From the NCBI GenBank assembly GCA_014904985.1, contig MU128986.1:143875-207874 (forward strand): a stretch of 64,000 bases of DNA. The letters run 5' to 3'. The position numbers and the translations under genes were made by a program. The stretch's first letter is position 1, and each line of letters opens with the position of its first letter. Below, piece by piece: positions 1 through 11,802 of the stretch. The stretch comes from Hydnum rufescens UP504 (lineage: Eukaryota; Basidiomycota; Agaricomycetes; Cantharellales; Hydnaceae). The notes below the pieces were generated by a model that made no database searches, was not told the DNA's origin, and saw only the letters and a program-made list of their open reading frames with translations.

Positions 1-20
1 TTTCTTATGTCTGAAGGGGC

Positions 21-203
21 TCATGATTTCAGGTTTGAACCTGGGTTAACCCTGAACCTGACCTGAACCTGAAAACATGGGGGCCCAAAACCTGAACTTG
101 ACCAAAACCTGAAATCACCCATGAGGGCAAAACCTGAACCTGACCACAGGTCAGGTTCAGGTTTGAACTCAGGTTTCCAGGGTTTGTAACCTGACTTCAG
201 CAA
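21..203. repeat. Low-complexity CCTGAAC/GTTCAGG repeat block
   Basis: About 180 bases made of short repeated words such as AACCTGA, ACCTGAACCTGA and their reverse complements (TCAGGTTCAGG near 145). The words occur in both orientations, so the block can fold on itself. There is no credible coding potential. It lies beyond the 3' end of NLR copy A and could be the subterminal part of a DNA transposon whose other end is outside the window. Confidence 0.6.
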
Positions 204-474
204 CCATAGTGGGGTACTATCTCATTAGTTAACTTTCATGGTAGGTAGCAATGTACAATTACCCCATCATGATGAAGAAAACATTTTCCATCCATACTAC
301 TAGATGGGAGGGGGGATTTCTTAGGCCCTGATATTCTGGTGGATATCCCAATACTAGTTGAAACAAACAAGATGAATCACACTCTTTGGGGATATTTCCC
401 AGAATGGGAAATTGTCAACTGAAGGATGAACTGTATGGGTTAAGTGTTACAAATATGTAGAACACTGGCATCAT
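204..474 (-). repeat. 3' flank of NLR copy A, shared with copies F and H
   Basis: Read on the minus strand this matches the sequence just after the stop codons of copies F (about 47480-47770) and H (about 61205-61470): the same order of a gatatcc word, a run of G/C, a gaatgttttcttca-like stretch, and a gttaacta motif. It is therefore the start of the same downstream unit that accompanies the plus-strand copies. No gene is seen in it. Confidence 0.65.
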
Positions 475-3400
475 CTACTTCCCACCCAGTTCATGATGAC
501 ATTGTGCCCACTCCATGCCACACTTCAGGTGCTGAAAATCAATCTCAGTACTGTTGGGATTCCCAATAATGCAGCAGTGAGGGTGGAACAGGTATGCATG
601 GTAGGCTGCAGGGACCCAGAGAATAAGCTCATGACTGGGTCCCAAAATCCATCCATCATCAAGTTGAAAGGGGGATGGTGGGAGTGGGAATAGATGGACT
701 GGGTATTGGAGGATGTGTTTGGACATCACCATGGGCAATTGCAAACTTTTGAGAGTGTTGTCTTTAGAGCCAGAAGTGAGCTGTTTGCCATCAGATGAGA
801 AAGCAATGGACAAGATGGAATCATGATACCTTCCATTGGCTGGCCAATGCTCACACCTGTCTCCACATTCCAGAGTCGGATGTTCAATTGTTCATTCAGA
901 GCCAAGAAAGATTCTGCTTGCCCATTCAGGGAGAAAAAGCAATGGGATGATGGGAAAATGATTGCCTTTCTTGGGTGGCCAATGCTCCCCAACACTGTTC
1001 CCCACATTTCCAGAGGTCGGAATGGTCCTTTTCATTAAGAGGCAGGAAAGCAATCTGCTGCATCAGGGAGGGAAAGCATGGAAGTTTGAAGGATAATTGA
1101 TGCCTCATGGCTGGCATGTCACACCTTGTCTCCAAAACTTAATTCCCAGAGTTGGATGGTTTTCCCCATCATTAGAGGGCCAGAGCCCAATCTTGGCTTG
1201 CCCAATTTTCAAGGGGAATGAGAAAAAGGGCAATTTGGAGCTGGACAACATTGGGATTGGCCTTCTGGGGGGCCAATTGGCTAACTGCTCCCACATCCAG
1301 TTGGATGGTTTGTCATTGAGGAAGCCAAGGGAAATTCTGTTGCCATTTCAGGGGAGAACAAAATGAAGCTGATGGATCATGATGCCCTGTCCAATTGTGC
1401 AATGCTTCCCAACAACTGCTCACATTCCAAGAAACGGATGGTCTTGTAATCAGACAGAGCAATTTTTTTTCTGCTTTGCCAAATTCAGGAGGAAGGCAAT
1501 GGGCTTGATGGTATGTTTGGCTCTTTCATTGGTGGAATTGCTCAACACCTGTTTCCATATTCAGGAGGTCGGAGGTTCTTGTTTCATAAAGAGCCAGAAA
1601 GGGGAAAATTCTTGCTTTGCCCATCAGGGGAAAAAAAGCAATGGAAGCTTATGATTTTAATGATTGCCCCTTTCCAAAAGGTGGGCCAATCTTCCACACC
1701 GTCTCCAATTTTTTCCAGAGTTTGGAGGTCCATTTCATCAGAAAGCCAAGAGGCAATCTGTGCCATCAGGGAGAAAGCAATGGAATCCTGATGGAATAAT
1801 GATTGCCTCATTGGCTGGGCAAAATGTCACACCTGTCTCACATCCAAGGGTTGATGGGGTTTCTGTAATTCAAAGCAAGAAAGGCATCTGTTGCCATAGG
1901 GAGACCAATTGGGAGCTGAGAATTTAGCCTTTCATTTGCCGGCCCAATGCTCACCAACCTGTCTCCAACATTCCAGGTCGGGATGCTCCTTGTTCATCAA
2001 GAAGCCAGAAGCAATTCTGGCCATTTCAGGGGAGGGAAGCATGAACCGATGAAAAATTCATGATGCCCTCTTATTGCTGGCCCAATGCTTTCCCACACCT
2101 GGTTTTCTCCAAATCAGAGTTGGATGGTTTCTGGTCATCAGAGCCAGAGCACTGCTTGCCAATTCCAGGGGAGGGGAGAAGCAAAATGGGAGCTATGAAT
2201 CATTGATTGGCCCTTTTAATGGCTGCCCAATGCTTTTCCCAACCTGTTTTCTTCCCACCTTTCCAGAGTTGGGATGGTTCTTGTCAAAGAGCGAAGGCAT
2301 TCTGTTGCCATCAGGGGAGGAAAAGCAATGGAAGCGATGGAAAAATTCATGATTTGCCCTTCCAATGGCTGGCCAATGTTTTCACCGTCTCCCCACATTT
2401 TCCAGAAGTTGGATGTCTTTTGTCATTGAGAGCCAAAAAGCAATCTGCTTGCATTCCAGGGGAGGAAAAGCAATGGAAGCTTGAATCAACATTGATGCCC
2501 CTTCCAATTGGCTGGGCCAAATGCTTCAACCACCTTGGTCTCCCAATTCAGAGGTCGGGAATTGGTTTGTCATTAAGAGGGCCCAGGAAGCAATTTGGTG
2601 CCATTCAGGGAGAAAGCAATGGGAGCTGATGGGAATCATTTTGATGCCTCCATGGGCTGGGCCAAAATTGCTTCACACCTGTTCTCCACATCGCAGGGAG
2701 TGGATTGGTTCATTGTCATTCAGAACCAGAAAGCGAATCTTGCTTTTGCCCAATTTTCAGGGGAGAAGGAAATGATGATAACACTAAACTGGTGTCTTGT
2801 AATTCAGCATGATATTTGCCAGTTTGCTGGAGTGGGCCCTGAACATTTTGCAAAAACTCCTGGAAATGACCTTGCCATTCTCTTGGAATTTAAACAAGGA
2901 ATATAAATTGGAGGCAAATGTCAGGGACCAGAGAGTAGAATGTTTTGAAGGGCATTTGCTTGTTGCCAATTGGCACTTGCAAACATCAAGATGAATTGCA
3001 TGGCATTCCTGTGCAGTTCAACAAGGTCCACAGGATTCTTGGGGAATCCATGTTAAGAATCAGTTCCACTTGCTTTCAGCCATGTACTCAAAATTGGAAC
3101 CATCTTAGATGAGAGGCAACTAAGAAGAGGCTAATGCAAATTTGAAGCAGAGCTACCATAACACTCATCACTTCCAACCAGTGGAGGAAGTCCTTCTGAA
3201 AGAATGACTCCATGCATTTCTGAGCAAACTCGCCACTCAGTGTGGCAGAAACATGGACACCCAGAATCGACAAGCATAATACAGATGAGAAAGGATGTGT
3301 TTTTCCGGAGATCTTTAATGTTGGGATGTCGGCATTGCGAAGGAACGACGTCGGAATTTGACAGATATTGAATTTTAAGCTCTGGTCCATCACACGGAAG

Positions 3401-6073
3401 CATGCCAGGGCCATGTCTTGGTTTGCTTCATCTTTGTCGATGCAGAAATCTTGTTATGCTTTGGGTCACACAAGAAATCGTGGTAAGACGAGTGGAGAGG
3501 CACAATGGGTCGTGGTCACTGTGAGTACCACTAAGGAGCGAGCCAAGATGTTTCAAAATCCCTCGTTGTAGCTTCTTGTGCTCAAGGTCATGGGGAGTGA
3601 GGATAGAGTCGGGTGGAACTAGGTGCACAAGGCCTGGAATGACAATGGCTCCTGAGCGCACATGATTCGGCCTAGGATTGACTTGACACGTTTTACTTCT
3701 ATCTCCATCGATGGATCGCAGTGCGCTTTCATGACAGTGCTATACAGCGCATACAGCCCGTCATCACTACTCAGCACCTTCGCAATCCGCTCCTCCAGAA
3801 GGGCGCCAGCTTTACTATCGCGAATGAAGCGGCAGGCGGTAGCAGCCCACTGAAAGGATGTTCCAGCCTTCGAATGAGATCCCTCAGCTGCGTCTCGTGC
3901 TTCCCTCGGAATTCATTCGTAAATTCACTGTATACATACTTCGCAATATCGCGTGAGGTCTGATGCTTGGGGACCTCGTCTACAAGCATGATGTCAACAC
4001 CAGGTGGCAGTGGAAACCGTAGTGCATCTTGAATATCGGGCTCATATCTCGAGGTAACTACGATCCGAAGACCCGGAGGGAATTCTGAGGCTCGCTTTGT
4101 TAGAATGGCGAGTGCGGCGGCGCGTGCTGGGACGTCCCCGGACTCGTCAAATGCATCGATGAAAACAACGGTCTTCCCCGCCGCCTTCTCATCCTTGAAG
4201 GATGCAACAATGAAGTGCTCGAATTGTACTTTGCAGTGACCGCTTGTTCGTATCTCGATGTCATTCTTGATGACATTGATCAGTCGTTGCTTCCGGGAAT
4301 CCTCACGTTCGGCGAGGTCTCGAGCGATCGTACTGAACAGGTTGGTCAGGTTTGCGAGAGGCTGATTTTTGTCAAAGCCGTAGTACGAGCCCTTGCGTTC
4401 ATGCTCAGAAACGCGTTTCGCACACGAGCGAAGGATCGACGATTTCCCCGCACCCGCCGTGCCACAGAACCAAAGGACACGAGATGATTCGTTGGAGCTC
4501 GACGTTGTTAGGCCACTCGCATCGGACGACGGCGGATCGCCCCCAAGAGCCCAGCACAGTATAGTGTTGATGATCTCGGCACGCGTGCCCGGTAAGCACG
4601 CATCATCTAGAGCGTGATGGGCCTCTGGGGCATATTTCATTTCGCTGAGTACCTGCCAGTCCCCTGTGGACCATCTTAGAACGCAGCTTTTTGACTGAAG
4701 ATTTTCAAGAAGCACTTACGGACTTCAGTCCCGAGCTCTAAGACGCGATGTGTAATGACGGAGCATTGTATGTTGGCATGGTCAACTAGATTCTGTCGGA
4801 GAGTCTCCAGGGTCCCCTTGTAGTCATCGATCCTTGCGTCCATAGGAGAAACTGTATTCTCGATGATACGTTTGACTGTGGCCCATACTGATCAGTTTCG
4901 GATTAAGTAGAACATGTGAGATTCCACATACCGAAAGACTTGTTGCAATAGTCTCGAATGAAATACGCACACTCCATTACTTGGCGCAGTATTTGGTTGA
5001 TGATATCTCGATCTCTTTCCGAGCGCCTCTTCAACTCCTCGGCTTCATCGGCAAAGGAGCAGCTATCCGCCATAGTCTGGACTAAACCCATCACTTTGGC
5101 GTCTCGGGCACTCTGGTCAAAAGCGATCTAATGGAACGTCAGTCATAGACCGTAACGATACACAATCTGAGTCTAATCGTACGTTATACGCTGCTGAGAC
5201 AACCCCCCATGCTACCTTAATCCAGGGGTGAACCTGTTTGTAAATACCTCTTAGCGGTCGTGGGGCACAAGTAATTCAGAATGAAACGTACCTCGGCGAC
5301 CGCATCGGCAATCTTCACAAGGGCTTCGAGGCGAGTCAACAAGGACTGCCAAGCGGGTGTGATTTGTATTGCAACCGTGGCGATACCTTGACTGGCGTCG
5401 TTGACCCTGGTTAGTCCGGAACCTAGCTGCTGGGTAGCCCGGTTGGCGCTCTCGACAGCATCGCTCGGGGCCATGAGAGAGGACGCCACACAGATTGTCA
5501 AGTCTCCGACTTTGTCGTTCGCGTCATCCCTCAAATCGAGGCGTATCTCTGCAGGGATAAAGATCCCGGGTGAGCGGGGCCCTCACTGCGCATAAACGTG
5601 TGCAAGTTCACCCTTGTCTGTCATGGAGAGATCCAAACTACACGATGCGACGATCCGGCTCGAACGCCCTAAATGGTGCTCGCGCAAATCTATAATCACT
5701 CTGCAATCGATAGGTGTTGCAGTCACCGTGCTACCGGTCCGAAAGAATGTGAATGAAGGGCGACCAAGTATGTGTGGGTGAAGGAGACCTACAACTCATC
5801 CCCGAAGGGATCCTTCCACATCACAGTCTCATGTGCTGCTTTGACGTACTGTGACTTGAGCGAACGAAGTCCAATGACGGTGGCAGGAGGCTGAATGGTG
5901 AAGTGAAGGCGATACCGTTTCGATGAATGTAGACGACGGCTGTTACATCTGGCCTCTGTTGCGAGGGTGAGATATATTTGTTAGATGCATATTGCTCTGT
6001 AAGTACTAGACGGCATACCTGAAATATACACTTTGCGCATGTCCGCTGGGTTCAGCGGGTCTTTGGATGCCAT
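475..6073 (-). pseudogene. NACHT-WD40 NLR-like gene, copy A (frameshifted)
   Basis: Full-length member of the NLR family, read right to left. It starts at the ATG at 6073 (MASKDPLNPADMRK), runs through the N-terminal exons (about 6073-4720), the NACHT exon (about 4690-3080) and a WD40 exon ending in the family C-terminal block ([17 protein letters not shown] near 640) and a stop at 475. The NACHT exon keeps the P-loop (GTAGAGKSS) and Walker B (VFIDAFDES). Against copies D and H it lacks one base near 3870, so the frame is lost before [11 protein letters not shown], and has further single-base losses in C or G runs near 3300. The WD40 part is peppered with small insertions. As written it cannot make a full protein; whether this is real decay or assembly noise is open (see findings). 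It is the only full-length copy on the minus strand. Confidence 0.85.
760..2790 (-). repeat. Indel-riddled WD40 repeat array of copy A
   Basis: On the minus strand about 15-17 imperfect copies of the family's 129-nt WD40 unit can be followed by their landmarks: the complement of [11 protein letters not shown], then LWNVETG, then IGQPMEG. Nearly every unit carries several extra bases, mostly lengthening or interrupting short homopolymers (for example near 1160-1240 and 2210-2340). Intact arrays of copies D and H have no such insertions. Confidence 0.75.
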
Positions 6074-6279
6074 GAGGTGCGAGAGGGTGCTCCAACTGAT
6101 GGATTCCCCGGACGTTTAAAGATGATAGCCGGTGGTGTGATGGACTAAGACGAGTGGCGAGGAGACGGGAGATCAATTTGCGACCACGAGGCAGTGACCT
6201 ATTTGAGAAGCCAGTATTGCTTCAGGGTTCAGGGTATCCCGTTTGTATTGCTCTTTCAGAGATGGTTAGCAGGTGCCAC
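6074..6279 (-). promoter_or_regulatory. Conserved promoter flank of copy A
   Basis: About 200 bases directly upstream of the copy A start that are shared with copies F and H. Common words, reading toward the gene, are CTGAAAGAGCAA, a ggataccctgaaccctgaag block (A and F), CCTCGTGGTC, a TTTAAACGTC that could serve as the TATA-type element, then GGAATCCATC just before the ATG. Conservation beyond the coding part suggests that whole promoter-gene units were duplicated. The right-hand boundary is the edge of a MITE insertion. Confidence 0.5.
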
Positions 6280-6921
6280 AGGACCCCTGCGAGCTCTAGG
6301 TGAACCGGTATCCGGCCCATCCGGGATCTCCCTCTAGAATACCAGAATTTTTGGCTCAAATTTGCTCCCAAAATACGTGAATTTTTTGCCTCGGTTGGTC
6401 CGGAGCACCTAAAATACGTGAATTTGACCCCTAGGTCCTACCAAAAAAGCCCCAATCCCCCCAAATCGCTCCCTGGTGCTCCCAGGCACTCCCAGACCCC
6501 CCAGAACTGCCCCAGACCCTTGAAAGTTGTCCGGCCAGCCTCAGCTATCCTCTCCCTCGGTTTCATCCCCTTCCTCCGGCTGCTTACCACGTAGATTTTT
6601 CCCCCAAACAAGGGTAGGTTCTCTGAGCCAAAACAAATACTCCAAAAACAAATTCACAGTATCAAGGAATCAAACTCAACACTTCTTGGTATAATTTTCC
6701 ACCAGCACTTACCCCTGGCCCACTGCCCCATCCACAGTGATTCCCGGAATTCAACACCTATGTTCCTCACCGCATGGGGAAACCAATCCCGGAACCAGCA
6801 CCCATGTTTAGGCCGGTTTTTTTTGCCAAATCCCGGAATTTTACGCCTATGTTTTCGGTCAAAATTGACCTCAGGACACCGGAATTGGGATACCGGTTCA
6901 CCTAGAGCTCGCAGGGGTCCT
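6280..6921. mobile_element. Non-autonomous DNA transposon (MITE) with 34-bp perfect TIRs
   Basis: Positions 6280-6313 and 6888-6921 are exact reverse complements over 34 bases (outer end AGGACCCCTGCGAGCTC). The 642-base interior has no transposase-like frame but has subterminal repeats: AAAATACGTGAATTT occurs twice near 6370 and 6410, and CCCGGAATT-type words recur near 6740 and 6830. I could not see a convincing target-site duplication, so the superfamily is not assigned. The insertion lies about 207 bases upstream of the copy A start codon. Confidence 0.85.
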
Positions 6922-7019
6922 TTTGCATCCCCCTGCTCACCTCCTTCAGAACACCCCGATCAGAACATTGGATTAATTCCAAAGTACGGATACATCATGT
7001 GCTTGGACCGTTCTTGGCC

Positions 7020-7330
7020 CCTCGGGAGGTTACTGCGGTATATAAATCAGAATTCCTCCTCGTCCGCGAACTCCGCATGCAACCGCCGCTAAGCCTCCCG
7101 ATGGCTCAGACTTGCGCTTCCAAAACCAATCACGGTGTGCTCCCATCGTACAATGTGCATCCCAACGCCTGCGAAAAGGTTGATTTCGAGATATTGAATC
7201 CATTTCCCAAGTCCCATCATGTTATAGCATGCTTGTGGACAACCTTTTCCAGGTTCTCTTGAGATTTCTTATGTGCGAATGGACCGCGTACAGCGGTATG
7301 TAGTGAGCGCTTCGTGGGCAGCGGGAGAGA
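7020..7330 (+). repeat. Dispersed repeat with a coding-like core, member 1
   Basis: Homologous to 40690-40930 (reverse orientation) and, in part, to 52440-52570. The plus-strand reading contains VLPSYNVHPN followed by KVDFEILNPFPKS; the other long member keeps the equivalent ALPSYNAHPN and KVDFEILDQSPKS. Conservation at the protein level suggests a fragment of a real gene of unknown function rather than pure non-coding repeat. No start codon or wider frame is conserved. Confidence 0.55.
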
Positions 7331-7889
7331 TGGCCATATTTAAGGCATATGCTGCATGGAGAACAAAATGAATAAAACGGTCCAGGAGTTATGGGCTATG
7401 GGAATGGAGATGGAACACCGTGGCGGGAATACCGCATGTTGGGGGGGTGTGTGTTGAAGAACGATCGTGAGGGCGGCAGGGGGGAAGGAATATTGATCCT
7501 TATCTGGTATACGATTCAACTTCGCCACTTGCTCGACGAGTTAACTCTAGAGCTCTGGTGGTGTGCGCGACGAGGTAGCAATAGATGTCATAACTAAATA
7601 GCAGTGGAACTAAAAATGTGAAGACGGACGTGCGACCAAAACCGAAACACATCTCCTATCGCATGAATTGGCAGAGATCATCTGCTCACAGTCGTCGGCG
7701 GGGTCTTCACAGCGAGCAAGAACTGGGGGAGCGGGAGCAACATTGAATTCCACGGAAAGAGCATTTGAGCATTCGCCGGCTCACGTGTAACATACGCAAG
7801 ATGCCTATTCTTCACCTGAAAAGGACGAAGAAATGGGTTAATTTGGAGAGTTGACACGAGGCCATTGCTAAGGGTCCCCTTGGGTACGG
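7331..7889. other. No gene recognised
   Basis: About 560 bases between the dispersed repeat and relic B. Short open frames on both strands look random, and I see no repeat structure or conserved motif. Confidence 0.5.
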
Positions 7890-9250
7890 CCTACACCTAG
7901 AGCCCCTGGTAAGCACGCTTTATCCAGATCGTGGTGGACCTCCGGGGAGGATTTTATTCCACGGAGCACATGCGAGTCCCCTGTGCACCATCTTAGAACT
8001 TAGGTTTTGGCCGAAAACATACAAAGAACACTTACGGATTTGTCTAAGACGTGATGCATAATGACGGAGCATTTATGTTGGCATGATCAATTAGAAGAGT
8101 CCGTCGGAGAGTCTGAAAGGATCCCCTGCTATTTATCAATCCGTCTGTTCACAGAGAAACCGTGTTCTTTCACATTGAGTTTGGCTACGACCCACACTGA
8201 TGAGTCTTGGAATAAGTAGAACATGCGGGATTCCACATCCCGAAGGACTTGTCTCTACAATAGTCCCGAATGGAAGACGCACATTCCATTACTTGGCGCA
8301 GTATTTAGTGGATGATGTCTTGATCCCTTTCCAAGCATTTCTTCAACTCCTCGGCTTGATCGGCAAATCCGCAATAGTCTGAAGTAATTCAACGTGTCGG
8401 TCACTCTGGGCAGAAGCGATCTAATGGAACATCAGTGAGAGAGCATACAGATACCACTTGATTCTAGTCGTACCTTATGCGCTGCTGAGACGACTCCTCA
8501 TGCTAAATTGATTCAAGGGTGAACCTGTTTGTAAATATTTAGTGTCGCAGGGCTCAGGTAATTCAGAATGAAGTATGCCTCGACCACCGTATCAGCAACT
8601 TTCACAAGCGTGTCGAGGCGACTCAACAAGGGCTGCCAAACCTTGAACTGGACTGTGATTTCTATCGCAAGCGAGGGGGTAGCATGAATGGCATCATTGA
8701 CAATCGCTAGCCCAGACCTAGCTGTTCGGCAGCCTGGTTGGCATTCTGGATCGCCTCACCGGTGGAGGATGCCACACATATTGTGAACTCTCCGAATTTG
8801 TCGTTCGTGTCACCTTCCAAATCGAGGCGTATCTCGGCAGAGTTAAAGACCGTGGGTGAGCGCGGGCCTCTTTTCACATAAACATGAGCAGGTTCACCCT
8901 TGTCTGTTGCAGAGGAGAGACTCAAATTACACGATGCGACGATCCGCCCCGAAAACCCCAAACGGCGCTTGCGCAAACCTATGCGTTGAAGTCACCGTGC
9001 TGCGGAGAGAATGTGAATGAGAGACGGCAAAGTATGCGTGCGTGAAGGAGACCTACAACTCATGCTCGAAGGTATCCTTCCGCATCACGGCATCATGCGT
9101 TGCCCCGAGGTACTCTGACTTTGAGGAACGGAGTCCGGTGACGGTAACGTGAAGGTGAAGTGAGCGCGATATCGTTCCGATGGATCTCGCAAAGGCCGTG
9201 GCACACTCCAACCGTCCAACGATCGTATTTTCGAACACGGTGCGAAAACC
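7890..9250 (-). pseudogene. N-terminal relic of an NLR-like gene, copy B
   Basis: Minus-strand sequence parallel to the N-terminal exons of copies A, D, F and H: the exon with KDTFEHEL (family KDPFGHEL, near 9060), the LGFSGRIVASCNLSLSS exon near 8940, IRLDLEGDTNDKFGEFTICV near 8800, and the remains of the helical region near 8200-8400. It stops where the NACHT exon should begin (about 7890, the AHHDLDK-like stretch), and frames are broken in several places. The P-loop, Walker B and WD40 parts are absent. With relics C and G it shares a variant second exon (CATAFARSIGT-like). Confidence 0.8.
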
Positions 9251-9700
9251 CACTTCTGAGTGTTTCATCTAAAACCGCTGCGCTGCCGATTCTTCGAATG
9301 TCCTTGGCATCCTGTCAAAGATATAGGCCAACCAAGTACGAGAACCTCGATCATCGATTACGTCCGGGTCCTAGATTAGATATATCCCTAGAGAACAAGA
9401 ATTGCCTTTGATTCCATTCAGGGTGTGTCAACAGTCCTGTGCCTCGAACCAGAGCCTTCACGTCCTGTTGCGGGTCCCAGCTGTGGCCATATTCGATTCA
9501 GCAACCAATAGTTCGGCTGCGTCTCAGACTTTTCGTGACGCTTCTGTTTCTTCTCCACGGTCGAATGCGACGATTTCCTCTCCTTTCTTTCCACAGCAAC
9601 GTAAAAACATCATCGTTCTCGACTGTCTCCATGAACACCAGGGGTGAACGCGCCTCGGCTGCGCTGACATCAGTCTCGTCTATTCATAATGCTCACACAA
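9251..9700 (-). repeat. 5' flank shared by relics B and G
   Basis: Sequence upstream of relic B that matches, in the opposite orientation, the region upstream of relic G (about 50210-50560). One matching run reads ISFRWISQRPWHTP against ISFRWVSQRPWCTP in the antisense frame, followed by conserved stretches near 9400-9650. It is not shared with the full-length copies, so it marks a separate NLR subfamily with its own promoter region. The antisense open frames here are probably not genes. Confidence 0.6.
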
Positions 9701-10019
9701 CTCCTCCCATTAGTTTCGCGCTTCCGACCCACGCCTATTGGGAGGCGTGAGGATGAAGGGGTGGGATGGACAGCGTGAGCGTGGGGTCATTTCCACAAGA
9801 CAACCATAAGTTAAGCGAGGGTGTAGAGCCATTAGTTTATCCTTATAAGCTGAGAGCAACGATTGATGGAAGGTTGGAGGAATACTGCCGGCAGGCACCG
9901 AGGACGGTCCTGTCTAATTACCAAATACAGTATTGCCAGTGTTTAAAAGGGGAATTCTCCCTGTTGGTTCTGCCTTGGACAGACCATGATTTAGGTTTCA
10001 CCCTCTACGCCTGGCTTTT

Positions 10020-11213
10020 CTCTCATCGCGCTTGTCTCTACCATGAATCTCCTTTACTTGGGTCCGCATTCGTAGAACGGAAGCCCAGGGGAAGGGACAG
10101 ACTGAAGGGAAATCAGCTGGAAATGTTTTTGATTCGCTCCCTTCTTTTCCCCACATTGCTCATTCTCCCTGTACAGCCCGGATATCATGGACTTCGTATG
10201 TGCCCGCATCTACGCTCTCTTATTGACCCCGTTCATTTCCTTCCTTTTACCGACTTTCTTAAGCCTCAAGAGACTCCATATTCTCTTGGAAGCCCGTTGC
10301 TATCTGTTGTTCGAGAACAATTCCCTCACCAACAAGTAAAATCCTCAATTCTGCGTCAGCCTCGTCTTTATTTATCTTGCTGACGCAGGCCATAGCTCTC
10401 TGTGTCTTTCTGCCCTGATTTGCTTGCCGTCTCCTACAATCCTTGGCTTCCTAGATGATGTTTCCGATATCCGGTGGCGTTACAAGCTTCCAATCCCCCT
10501 CATTGCCTCAATCCCTCTGCTCCTTGTCTACCATGCCGAACACGGAAACACCCACCCAAATTTATTCGAAATGTATTTGGACATTCCGTCGTTGATCTAG
10601 GTGTGTCTATGATGAGGAAGAGGCACCAACTTGTTGTTAATCACCGATTTCCAAGGGCCACTATACTACCTCTATAACTCTCTGTTGTCCATATTCTGCA
10701 CCAACTTGATTAATATCTTGGCCGGCATCAACGGCATCGAGGCCTCTCAGGCCCTGATTATTGCGTTGTCCATGGCACTGAACGACTTGTTCTATCCCCC
10801 TCTCCAATTTTCCTTGGATTTGGCTTCACTTTCGGAGGCGTATATCGTGCCGGAATGGCCCTCGGGAGCCGAGAGTTGGTAGCACGCCACCTCCTTAGTC
10901 TTTGATGTTACCACTCATCGGCGTATGCATTGGGTTTGTGCGTCACAACTGGTACATACTATCCGGGGCTTGGCGATGACGGAATTTCTACGCGATGATG
11001 CTGCATTGGCTTAGAAACATCTTACACAGCCGTGCATCTCCTGGTGACACGTTTTGCTACTTCGCGGTCATGGCTTTTGCCGTTGTAGGAGTAATAGGTC
11101 ATTTCAGCAAGACCTTGCTCCTATTCTTTATCCCCCAAATATCCAATTTCCCTCTGAGCTGTCTGCAATTATTCGGCCTGGTGCCATGCCCCCGACATCG
11201 CGTGCCCTGGTGA
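10020..11213 (+). pseudogene. ALG7: Decayed ALG7 (UDP-GlcNAc:dolichyl-phosphate GlcNAc-1-P transferase)
   Basis: Blocks in the right order match the ER membrane enzyme that starts N-glycan precursor synthesis: GRDRLKG near 10090, FVCARIYALLL near 10190, TILGFLDDVSDIRWRYKLP near 10440 (the catalytic DD region of the family), [17 protein letters not shown] near 10695, [16 protein letters not shown] near 11045, [14 protein letters not shown] near 11100 and [11 protein letters not shown] near 11180. The blocks fall in different frames: FPHQQ near 10321 and TILGFLDD are out of phase, and a stop after DIPSLI near 10600 and others interrupt the rest. The N-terminal region and the end after PRHRVP are not recognisable. 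ALG7 is essential in fungi, so a working copy should lie elsewhere and this is probably a duplicated, dead copy. Confidence 0.8.
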
Positions 11214-11802
11214 GCCCAATGCACCACTAGACTATACCACACAATTTCCTCATTCATCCTTACATGTAGGCTTGGTCCATCCAACTCGCCTTTCATATAC
11301 AGGCTGGGACTGGCTTGAATAGGCCACACCCTTGTTCAGTTGTATTATAGTACTGTGGACTGCCCTAGGTGCTGTCTATTGCCCGCATGGGGAGCACAGC
11401 GCAGTATTGGCACATATATAGAGAGATTTACCACCCGTTGTCTTGATAATCACATGTCATCACGGGCAACCTGAATAAGGCAATCGAGAATCAACCCGCA
11501 AGGCGGCTGAAGATTAGTTGGGAAAGATAGCTTTGCGGTGAAGCTGGATCTGGCATTGATACTGACAGGCTGACCTCCTAATCCGAGGTCCTGAGGTTTC
11601 TGAATGGATCACATGGTACATTAGGTACCTTTATGTGGCTGTATTTAAGGGGATCCCAGAGCTGAGACCGCTCAACTTCCCATTACGCGCCACCCACGTC
11701 TCCCAGACAATCCCTAGGTGAACTGGCAACCGGGGGCCAAAGCCCAACACAGCATCCTGGAATCTGCATTACCATAAAAGGTAATATCCCACAGCCCCGA
11801 AT

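Noticed and set aside
9766..10383. A 205-codon plus-strand open frame
   Set aside because: Its first half shows nothing and its second half overlaps ALG7 blocks that lie in more than one frame, so it is not a gene of its own.
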